From Capsulimonas sp. (GTDB lineage Bacteria; Armatimonadota; Armatimonadia; Armatimonadales; Capsulimonadaceae), in NCBI GenBank assembly GCA_025963815.1, contig JAOQAA010000700.1:1-12228 (forward strand): a stretch of 12,228 nt of DNA, in the 5' to 3' direction. The translations under genes were made by a program, and so were the position numbers. The notes beneath the pieces are model-generated. The model saw only the letters and a list, made by a program, of their open reading frames with translations, was not told where the DNA came from and did no database searches. Positions 7,170 to 12,228 of this stretch are shown here, piece by piece (position 1 is the stretch's first letter; each line of letters starts with the position of its first letter).

Positions 7170-8954
7170 CTAGAAAGTGCGCCCGCCGTGCATCAAGAAA
7201 TGCTCCACGACGGGACCGAGGGAAACGGCCGGGAAGTACGCCAGAGCGCCGACGATCACCACGGTGCCGACCAGCAGTCCCGCGAACAGGACGTTGTCGG
7301 TGGGGAAGGTGCCGACGCTTGCCGCTGCTCGCTTCTTCTTAGCCATACTGCCGGCGATGGCGAGCAGCGGGATGATCATTAAGAACCGCCCGACCAGCAT
7401 CGCGATGCCCAAGGCCAGATTCCAGAACGGCGTGTTGACCGAGATGCCCGCGAAGGCGCTGCCGTTATTCCCCGTCGCCGAATCAAAGGCGTAGAAGATC
7501 TCCGAGAAGCCGTGCGGGCCGCTGTTGTTCACATTCGCCGCCGCCATATCGTTGGCCGTTCCCGCAACCGTGTTCCAGTAAGCGGGATTGACGATGTGCG
7601 TCACGCTGGCGATCGCCGTTCCGCCGAGAATGCTGCCGGCCAAAATTAATGCGGCGAGCATCGCCATCTTGACCTCATACGCTTCGACTTTTTTGCCGAG
7701 GTATTCGGGAGTTCGTCCGACCATCAGACCGGCGATGAAGACGGCGAGGATCGCGTACATCAGCATGCCGTAGAGGCCTGCGCCGACGCCGCCGAAGATC
7801 ACTTCGCCTGTCAGAATGTTCGCCATTGGGACGAGGCCGCCGAGCGGCGTGAACGAGTCGTGCATGGAGTTGACGGCGCCGCACGAGGCGTCCGTGGTGA
7901 CGGTCGCGAAGAGCGTTGCGCCAGCCTGTCCGAAGCGTATTTCCTTGCCCTCCATGTTGCCGCCGGCGTCGCCCATCGTCTGCGTTGTCGTATCGACGCC
8001 CTGCGCTGCGATCATCGGATTGCCCTTCGCCTCCTGGACATACGCCACGGAGACGCCGATCAAGAAGAGAAACGACATGGCGCCGAAGATCGCCCAGCCC
8101 TGCCGGACATTGCCGACATAGAGTCCGAAGGCGTAGGTCATGCCCGCTCCGATTGCGAAGATCATCAGCACTTGCAGCATGTTTGTGAATGGGGTGGGGT
8201 TCTCAAATGGGTGCGCGGAGTTCGCATTAAAGAAGCCGCCGCCGTTCGTTCCCAATTCTTTGATGGCCTCTTGCGAGGCTACGGGACCGCCGGGGATGAT
8301 CTGGCTGCCTCCCTCCAGCGTCGTGACCGTCTGGTAAGGATGGAAGTTTTGGATCGCGCCCTGCTGCACGAACACCATTGCGAAGATCAAACACAGTGGC
8401 AGAAGAATATAAAGCGTGGCGCGTGTGATGTCCACCCAAAAATTGCCCACGCCCGCCGCCGACTTCCGCGCCAAACCACGCACTAATGCAATCGCCACCG
8501 CGATGCCCGCCGCCGCCGAGAAGAAGTTGTGCGAGGCCAGCGAAACCATCTGGCTGAAGTACGACACCGTACTTTCGCCGGCGTAAGCCTGCCAGTTCGT
8601 GTTGGTCGTGAACGAGACCGCCGTATTGAACGCGAGATCCGGCGTCATTTCCTTGGCGCCGAAGTGCTGTGGGTTCAGCGGCAGCCACGCTTGCAGCCTT
8701 AGCAGGCCGAACGTGATTATCAGTGTCACAACGCTAAATGCGAGCAGCGCAAGGGCATACACCGTCCACGGCATGTCTTCGTCGTGTTTCACGCCGCCCA
8801 GTTTATAGATCGCACGCTCGACGGGGCCGAGAACGGGCGTGAGCCACGTCCGCTCCCCCTCCATCACGCGGTGAAGAAAGATACCGATAGGCTTTGTGAG
8901 CGCCAATAGTATCAGAAAGAAGGCTGCGATTTGCAGCCAGCCAATCGTCGTCAT
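7170..8954 (-). CDS. kdpA: K+-transporting ATPase channel-like subunit KdpA
   Basis: A 594-residue polytopic inner-membrane protein that selects and carries K+ in the KdpFABC complex; it belongs to the superfamily of K+ transporters. The four selectivity-filter segments are recognisable: [11 protein letters not shown] (114-124), [21 protein letters not shown] (235-255, the family hallmark), [16 protein letters not shown] (353-368) and [12 protein letters not shown] (492-503). About ten hydrophobic helices are spread along the length, consistent with the E. coli protein (557 residues). GAGGAT 7 nt upstream supports ATG 8954. The gene lies 10 bp after kdpF and 10 bp before kdpB. Confidence 0.98.
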   Translation of the reverse strand: MTTIGWLQIAAFFLILLALTKPIGIFLHRVMEGERTWLTPVLGPVERAIYKLGGVKHDEDMPWTVYALALLAFSVVTLIITFGLLRLQAWLPLNPQHFGAKEMTPDLAFNTAVSFTTNTNWQAYAGESTVSYFSQMVSLASHNFFSAAAGIAVAIALVRGLARKSAAGVGNFWVDITRATLYILLPLCLIFAMVFVQQGAIQNFHPYQTVTTLEGGSQIIPGGPVASQEAIKELGTNGGGFFNANSAHPFENPTPFTNMLQVLMIFAIGAGMTYAFGLYVGNVRQGWAIFGAMSFLFLIGVSVAYVQEAKGNPMIAAQGVDTTTQTMGDAGGNMEGKEIRFGQAGATLFATVTTDASCGAVNSMHDSFTPLGGLVPMANILTGEVIFGGVGAGLYGMLMYAILAVFIAGLMVGRTPEYLGKKVEAYEVKMAMLAALILAGSILGGTAIASVTHIVNPAYWNTVAGTANDMAAANVNNSGPHGFSEIFYAFDSATGNNGSAFAGISVNTPFWNLALGIAMLVGRFLMIIPLLAIAGSMAKKKRAAASVGTFPTDNVLFAGLLVGTVVIVGALAYFPAVSLGPVVEHFLMHGGRTF

Positions 8955-8964
8955 TTATCGATCC

Positions 8965-9054
8965 TCAGAACCTTTCGGGACGAAGCAGGGCGTACATCAG
9001 GTAGCCGAAAAGTCCCACCGTCGCCGCGCCCGCCAGCCAGTAGTCAAAAATCAT
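8965..9054 (-). CDS. kdpF: K+-transporting ATPase small subunit KdpF
   Basis: A 29-residue single-helix membrane peptide that stabilises the KdpFABC complex. It begins MIFDYWLAGAATVG and ends YALLRPERF; the last part matches the conserved KdpF C-terminal pattern (Y-x-L-x-x-P-E-[RK]-F). The hydrophobic core covers residues 6-24. A GGGAG-type ribosome site lies about 10 nt before the ATG. The position immediately upstream of kdpA (10-bp gap) is the standard one for kdpF. It is far below usual gene-calling cut-offs and could easily be left out of an automated annotation. Confidence 0.93.
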   Translation of the reverse strand: MIFDYWLAGAATVGLFGYLMYALLRPERF

Positions 9055-9076
9055 CGCAAGTTCACTCCCTCTTCCC

Positions 9077-9160
9077 TTACAGCTTCGCGCATCCACGCAC
9101 CATACCAAGTGCGAGAATGAAAAATATTACGGAAATCCCAAGAAACGAAATGTCCTGCAT
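9077..9160 (-). CDS. Small kdp-linked membrane peptide, 27 residues
   Basis: A 27-codon frame with a perfect AGGAGG ribosome site (9167-9172) 6 nt before its ATG. The peptide starts MQDISFLGISVIFF, has one hydrophobic helix (about residues 5-20), and ends with a charged tail, VRGCAKL. It lies 18 nt after the DUF2294 stop and 22 nt before kdpF, in the same direction, so it is almost certainly translated from the kdp transcript. It is not KdpF, which is the next frame. I recall similar tiny frames ending in an Arg-Gly-Cys-x-[RK]-Leu tail before kdpF in other genomes, but I cannot verify this here. It might be an extra small subunit or assembly peptide of the pump (inference). Confidence 0.75.
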   Translation of the reverse strand: MQDISFLGISVIFFILALGMVRGCAKL

Positions 9161-9178
9161 TATAGTCCTCCTGTTCTC

Positions 9179-9541
9179 TCACGCCGTGTCGTGTGACTGC
9201 GTCCGGCGCAGATGAAAGCAAATGAGAACGCCGGCGTTCTCCACATCGATCTGCATCCGACTGTCGTCCACAGGAACGCCCGCGATCCGAGAAATCAACC
9301 GCTCCATCTTGTTCCGATTGATTTCGTACAGGATGGTGTAGACGCCCTTGAGCGCCGCCGCTCCATCCGGGCTTTGTGATACGACAAGCCCAATCGGCGT
9401 CAGTGCGTTCATCATCTGCACGGTCAGCACATCGCCGTCGAGATCGGCGTGAGCGCCGCCGGGCGACAATCCAAACTCCCGCTGTAAAAACAGCGACAGT
9501 CGAAACGCGGCCTCGAATTCCAAATGGGTTGTCTTGCACAT
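9179..9541 (-). CDS. DUF2294-like protein, first gene of the kdp operon
   Basis: A 120-residue cytoplasmic protein without membrane segments. The pattern LSPGGAHADLDGDVLTVQMMNALTP (a glycine/proline turn, then alternating strands and an LTP motif), a helical stretch YTILYEINRNKMERLISRIAGV, and a closing VENAGVLICFHL strand fits the DUF2294 family, whose biochemical role is unknown to me. I start at ATG 9541 (MCKTTHLEF), with GAGG 8 nt upstream. An in-frame ATG at 9589 has no ribosome site and would add 16 residues. It is the first gene after the putative regulated promoter and precedes the 27-residue peptide and kdpFABC with short gaps, so it is probably cotranscribed and may modulate K+ uptake or signalling (inference). 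Confidence 0.65.
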   Translation of the reverse strand: MCKTTHLEFEAAFRLSLFLQREFGLSPGGAHADLDGDVLTVQMMNALTPIGLVVSQSPDGAAALKGVYTILYEINRNKMERLISRIAGVPVDDSRMQIDVENAGVLICFHLRRTQSHDTA

Positions 9542-9593
9542 GATCGGCGCCTCACTCGTCTCAAGTCCGAGACAAAGAGAGCTTATCATTTTG

Positions 9594-9644
9594 CGTATAA
9601 CGTGGGCGTAAAGGCGGCGGGCATGGGTGTAAAGAAAGTGTAAA
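9594..9644 (-). promoter_or_regulatory. kdp: Putative kdp operon promoter with OmpR/PhoB-type boxes
   Basis: On the minus strand three near-identical heptamers occur: TTTACAC at 9644-9638, TTTACAC at 9633-9627 and TTTACGC at 9612-9606. They are spaced 11 and 21 bp apart, about one and two helical turns, as expected for tandem winged-helix response regulators such as KdpE or PhoB. A plausible -10, TATACG (9599-9594), lies downstream, with no good -35, which would suit an activator-dependent promoter. The leader to ATG 9541 would be about 45 nt. The boxes are directly visible; regulator identity is inferred. Confidence 0.55.
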
Positions 9645-9659
9645 GGTTAATGATTAGAT

Positions 9660-9688
9660 TTGATTAATTTGCGGATATCGTGTATAAT
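9660..9688 (+). promoter_or_regulatory. Sigma-70 promoter of the PEP-CTERM gene
   Basis: TTGATT (9660-9665) and a perfect TATAAT (9683-9688) are separated by 17 bp. It points toward the PEP-CTERM gene and implies a transcript start near 9695, with a long untranslated leader. A closer secondary promoter cannot be excluded. Confidence 0.6.
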
Positions 9689-9832
9689 CATTATGGCAGG
9701 ACGCTTATGTAGTATTTAGATGTGTATGGTTATCATTGTAACAAATAGAACTTTGATAAGGATACATATTTCCTGTCGAACTTGCTTCGGAAATCGATTT
9801 TATTCCGCATCATCCCACGCTGTCGCGAGCAT

Positions 9833-9855
9833 GCATCAGACTGTTGATGCAACAG
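9833..9855 (+). promoter_or_regulatory. Overlapping alternative hairpins in the PEP-CTERM leader
   Basis: GCATCA (9833-9838) can pair with TGATGC (9845-9850), and CTGTTG (9841-9846) can pair with CAACAG (9850-9855). The two stems share bases and exclude each other, a layout found in leader switches. They are only 6 bp each, so chance is possible. Confidence 0.3.
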
Positions 9856-9950
9856 AGCTTGCGAGTACGGTTATCGAGTGTCTGAACAGAGTAAGCAGGC
9901 GGTTGCAGCGGCGTCGCGCAATGGTAATTTAATTTTCAGGAGAAATGTAA

Positions 9951-10685
9951 ATGACGAAGAAGATGATGACTGTGGTCGCTGCGCTTGGACTGACGATCAG
10001 TGTGTCCGGCAGCGTACATGCGACGCAATTGATTACCAATGGCGGCTTTGAGACGCTTACGAACGGCTCCGGCCAGATGGGCTACAATACGGAAGCCACG
10101 GGATGGTATACTGAAGGCTACAACTTCGTCTTCACCCAGCCTGCCGACACCGTTGGAGCCAGTGGCCTGTACGGTAACCTCAAGCTCTGGGGACCGGGCA
10201 CCGGCTCGGCGAATGGTCTTACGTCAAGCCCGACCGGCGGCAACTATGTTGGCGCGGACGCAGCCTTCTCTGTGGGCGCCATCAATCAGAATGTCAGTGG
10301 ACTGATTGCGGGCCATACCTACGCCCTGAGCTTCGATTGGGCCGCCGCGCAGCAATCCGGCTATGACGGCGATACGACGGAACAGTGGGTTGTAGGCCTG
10401 GGCGGCGACACGCAGTCCACCGCCATCGAATCACTCGCCAGCCATGACTTCTCTGGTTGGAAGCACGAAACGTTCAACTTCACCGCCACGTCCGGAAGCG
10501 AAGTGCTTTCCTTTCTGGCGCATGGCACCCCGGATGGCGTTCCTCCGTTCGCGCTGCTGGATGGCGTTTCGATGACGGATGTTTCCGCTGTGCCGGAACC
10601 CTCCTCACTCGCCGCGATGTTCGCCGGCGTGCTTGGCCTCGGCGCGATCGTCCGCCGCCGCCGTTCGAAGAAGTCCGCTGCGTAA
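9951..10685 (+). CDS. PEP-CTERM sorting domain surface protein
   Basis: A 244-residue secreted protein. Residues 1-24 are a signal peptide (Lys-rich start, hydrophobic core, VHA before the cut). The mature part begins TQLITNGGFE and ends LLDGVSMTDV, the edges of a single jelly-roll domain like DUF642 or carbohydrate-binding modules, rich in Gly, Thr, Ser and aromatics. The C-terminus is a textbook PEP-CTERM signal: VPEPSS (214-219), a hydrophobic helix (220-234), then RRRRSKK. Such proteins are processed by an exosortase and anchored or released, often in exopolysaccharide-producing Gram-negative bacteria. No exosortase or polysaccharide gene is next to it, which is usual for dispersed substrates. 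AGGAGA 7 nt upstream supports the start. The ligand is unknown. Confidence 0.92.
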   Translation: MTKKMMTVVAALGLTISVSGSVHATQLITNGGFETLTNGSGQMGYNTEATGWYTEGYNFVFTQPADTVGASGLYGNLKLWGPGTGSANGLTSSPTGGNYVGADAAFSVGAINQNVSGLIAGHTYALSFDWAAAQQSGYDGDTTEQWVVGLGGDTQSTAIESLASHDFSGWKHETFNFTATSGSEVLSFLAHGTPDGVPPFALLDGVSMTDVSAVPEPSSLAAMFAGVLGLGAIVRRRRSKKSAA

Positions 10686-10686
10686 G

Positions 10687-10702
10687 CTTCGCTCCGGCGA
10701 AG
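10687..10702 (+). other. Small hairpin after the PEP-CTERM gene
   Basis: CTTCGC (10687-10692) and GCGAAG (10697-10702) pair around a TCCG loop, directly after the stop codon. No T-run follows. It precedes the much stronger hairpin at 10720 and may protect the 3' end of the transcript. Confidence 0.4.
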
Positions 10703-10719
10703 TCTTAGCGATATCATCC

Positions 10720-10762
10720 AACGGCCTCGGAAGAGAAAATCATTTCTCTTCCGAGGCCGTTT
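10720..10762 (+). terminator. Strong terminator hairpin of the PEP-CTERM gene
   Basis: A perfect 19-bp stem (10720-10738 with 10743-10761) surrounds a 4-nt ATCA loop. The base starts AACGGCC and closes GGCCGTT, followed by a short T stretch (TTTATG). Its place 35 bp after the stop codon and its stability make an intrinsic terminator likely, though the T-run is short. The structure is nearly symmetric and could act on either strand. Confidence 0.75.
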
Positions 10763-10863
10763 ATGATACAATTGATCAAACCGAGGGTTAAGCACAGTCG
10801 ATCATCGTCTGGCTTGCTTGACTGTATTTCGCCTCCGCGCGTTGATAGGCCAGGACAGTATCT

Positions 10864-11715
10864 ATGGCTCAGCTACTTGTAATTCTGCTCAGTCTCCTCA
10901 GGCTCTCACTCTGGCTGGCGATCCTGGTCGTCATCTTTGCGCCGCTAGAGTATTTTTTTGCGGTCCATAGCCACAAGGCGCTGCGCAAAGGCATTGGCCC
11001 TGATCTTGGCTACTACTTCCTCAACAGCCTGCTCCCCGCCGCTATCTTGAGTGTGCCGGCGGCTATTCTTGGCTGGTCGACCCATAAAATACTGCCTGGT
11101 TCTCTGCTGGAGTGGACGGCGTCACTTCCTTTTTGGATACGAGCCTTGCTTGGATTTGTGGCGGGAGAGGTCGGCTACTATTGGGGGCATCGCTGGAGCC
11201 ACCAGATCCCATTTCTCTGGCGGTTTCACTCGGTCCATCACAGCGCGGAAGAACTTGATTTTTTGGTCAACACGCGAGCCCATCCGCTCGACATGGTGTT
11301 CAGCCGCACTTGCGCCCTCGTGCCGATGTATGTGCTGGGACTGGGCGGTCCGACGAGCGCGTCCGGCGGCAGCACGCTCCCGGTGCTGGTTACGTTAGTT
11401 GGCACGGTTTGGGGCTTCTTCATTCACGCCAACCTCAAGTGGAGCTTCGGCCCACTGGAATGGCTGGTCTCCACGCCGAAGTTCCATCACTGGCACCACA
11501 CGAAAACCGGGCTGATCGACCACAACTACTCCTCGACTCTTCCCTGGCTTGATCGGATCTTTGGGACGCACAACCTGCCCAAGGAATGGCCGGAATCGTA
11601 TGGGATCGACGCCGTAATGCCCCCAGCGATGATCGATCAATTGCTTTATCCGCTGGGGCCGCCAGAGGCCCTGGCGCCTGAGAAATCGGCGCATTCCCTG
11701 GGAGAGGGGGAATGA
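10864..11715 (+). CDS. Sterol desaturase / fatty acid hydroxylase family membrane protein
   Basis: A 283-residue inner-membrane di-iron enzyme of the fatty acid hydroxylase superfamily, which hydroxylates or desaturates lipid chains. Hydrophobic helices lie near 4-33, 47-70, 88-107 and 172-188. The histidine clusters that bind iron are complete: HRWSH (109-113), HSVHH (122-126), and HHWHH (208-212), with extra His188 and His220. ALLGFVAGEVGYYWGHRWSH and DHNYSSTLPWLDRIFGTH are strong family signatures. The last 40 residues are Pro- and Glu-rich and probably cytoplasmic. The substrate cannot be read from the sequence; candidates are sterols, hopanoids, carotenoids or fatty acids. An AGGACAG-like ribosome site precedes ATG 10864. 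The upstream gap (10763-10863) shows no promoter I can defend. The stop is 2 bp from the stop of the convergent DUF1810 gene. Confidence 0.92.
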   Translation: MAQLLVILLSLLRLSLWLAILVVIFAPLEYFFAVHSHKALRKGIGPDLGYYFLNSLLPAAILSVPAAILGWSTHKILPGSLLEWTASLPFWIRALLGFVAGEVGYYWGHRWSHQIPFLWRFHSVHHSAEELDFLVNTRAHPLDMVFSRTCALVPMYVLGLGGPTSASGGSTLPVLVTLVGTVWGFFIHANLKWSFGPLEWLVSTPKFHHWHHTKTGLIDHNYSSTLPWLDRIFGTHNLPKEWPESYGIDAVMPPAMIDQLLYPLGPPEALAPEKSAHSLGEGE

Positions 11716-11717
11716 AG

Positions 11718-12173
11718 CTATTTCGCCCCTAACCTCCGAAGCGTCTCGCTGTCCTCACGCCCGTCGAAGTACTTCTCCAACACTTGGGTAAACACCGAAC
11801 CTGAGCGGTCCGCCTGGGCAAATAATGTCATGGATGACTGAAGCTTGACGTCGTCCGGAGACCCGAAGATTTCCGACGCCGTCCGCTCTTCGACGGCGAG
11901 CACCGCCTCCGCGCATTGCTGAAGCCGTGCCCCCAGCACGGGGTGATCGAGGTATGCCTGCGCTTCTTCCAGGCTGCGGATCGCGTAATGCTTCGATGTG
12001 GCGCTATATCCCAATCCTTCGAATTGTGGGAAGATGTACCACATCCAGTGCGTTCTCTTGCGGCCCTTCGTCAGTTCCGTGAGGGCGGTTCCGTACACAG
12101 GCTGCTGGGCGGTGGTGAATCGCTCTAAACGAAATGGATCCCTGCGGCCTTCGGATCCGTTGATGTGTGTCAC
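11718..12173 (-). CDS. DUF1810 family protein
   Basis: A 151-residue soluble protein of the DUF1810 family, sometimes called calpastatin in databases without good reason. Signatures are DPFRLERFTTAQ (12-23), THWMWYIFPQFEGLG (41-55), SKHYAIRSLEEAQAYLDHP (60-78), and IFGSPDDVKLQSSMTLF (102-118). Length and motif order are those of a complete single-domain member. Biochemical function is not established to my knowledge. Translation starts at a GTG (12173), supported by GGGAG 6 nt upstream (12180-12184); no ATG in frame fits better. It is convergent with the sterol-desaturase-like gene and shows no functional link with neighbours. Confidence 0.88.
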   Translation of the reverse strand: MTHINGSEGRRDPFRLERFTTAQQPVYGTALTELTKGRKRTHWMWYIFPQFEGLGYSATSKHYAIRSLEEAQAYLDHPVLGARLQQCAEAVLAVEERTASEIFGSPDDVKLQSSMTLFAQADRSGSVFTQVLEKYFDGREDSETLRRLGAK

Positions 12174-12184
12174 TGCTTACTCCC

Positions 12185-12215
12185 GTCCGAATAATACTAA
12201 TCAGCTGTCCGAATA
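12185..12215. repeat. 9-bp direct repeat upstream of the DUF1810 gene
   Basis: GTCCGAATA occurs at 12185-12193 and again at 12207-12215, exactly 22 bp (about two helical turns) apart, in the short region upstream of the GTG start. This could be a regulator site, but the promoter is not clear (TATTAT on the minus strand at 12196-12191 and TATCAT at 12220-12215 are both possible) and the window ends shortly after. Confidence 0.4.
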
Positions 12216-12228
12216 TGATATCCTACCC

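Larger units (their letters stand above)
9542..9950. other. Divergent intergenic region between kdp operon and PEP-CTERM gene
   Basis: This 409-bp gap holds the kdp promoter and direct repeats on the left (described separately), the plus-strand promoter at 9660-9688, and a leader of roughly 255 nt before 9951. A 70-codon plus frame at 9720-9932 has no ribosome site and an implausible composition, so I treat it as non-coding. The leader contains two overlapping hairpins near 9833-9855. I see no tRNA, CRISPR or known riboswitch consensus. Confidence 0.6.

Noticed and set aside
9051..9539. 162-codon minus-strand frame overlapping DUF2294, the 27-residue peptide and the kdpF start
   Set aside because: It is out of frame with genes that have ribosome sites and recognisable products, and its Arg-rich sequence looks like a shadow translation.
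9542..9605. Possible cyclic di-AMP (ydaO-type) riboswitch before the kdp operon
   Set aside because: The leader between the likely -10 and ATG 9541 is only about 45 nt, far too short, and no matching structure is seen.
9720..9932. 70-codon plus-strand frame upstream of the PEP-CTERM gene
   Set aside because: No Shine-Dalgarno before the ATG, no domain-like pattern, and it lies inside the probable leader of the PEP-CTERM gene.

Overview
The window is bacterial chromosomal DNA, moderately GC-rich by eye and densely coded, with ordinary Shine-Dalgarno starts. A PEP-CTERM surface protein (ca. 9951-10685) implies a diderm with an exosortase. The stand-alone, kinase-less KdpD, the palindromic CCCTCACCCCC-type repeat and the PEP-CTERM protein together would fit a soil or aquatic lineage such as Armatimonadota, Planctomycetota or Acidobacteriota. 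That placement is a guess, because no rRNA or marker gene is present.

Layout. Positions 1-395 (minus) hold the 5' part of an unrecognised gene that runs off the left edge. Positions 464-1309 (plus) encode a PEP-mutase/isocitrate-lyase superfamily protein. Next comes a redox-looking module: an Rrf2 regulator with IscR-like Cys/Cys/Cys/His residues (1409-1927) and an AhpD-like carboxymuconolactone decarboxylase family protein (1992-2438). Each is preceded by a 27-bp palindromic operator, and the two operators match at 25 of 27 positions when one is inverted. A DUF1851 (Tdi1-type immunity-like) gene follows at ca. 2548-3030.

Positions 3025-9541 (minus) form one K+-uptake operon, read right to left: DUF2294 protein, a 27-residue membrane peptide, kdpF (29 residues), kdpA, kdpB, a 145-bp palindromic repeat, kdpC, and a short kdpD with sensor and USP domains but no histidine kinase. 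The two tiny genes are easily missed by gene callers. Upstream are three OmpR/PhoB-style direct repeats (TTTACAC-like, 11 and 21 bp apart), so a response regulator encoded elsewhere may drive the operon; no kdpE lies here.

The right end carries the PEP-CTERM protein with its own promoter, a long leader and a strong terminator hairpin, then a sterol-desaturase/fatty-acid-hydroxylase family membrane enzyme (10864-11715), and convergently a DUF1810 protein (11718-12173).

The observations most worth following up are the 27-residue peptide and the DUF2294 gene heading the kdp operon, the kinase-less KdpD paired with OmpR-type boxes, the duplicated Rrf2 operator, and the repeat lodged between kdpB and kdpC.
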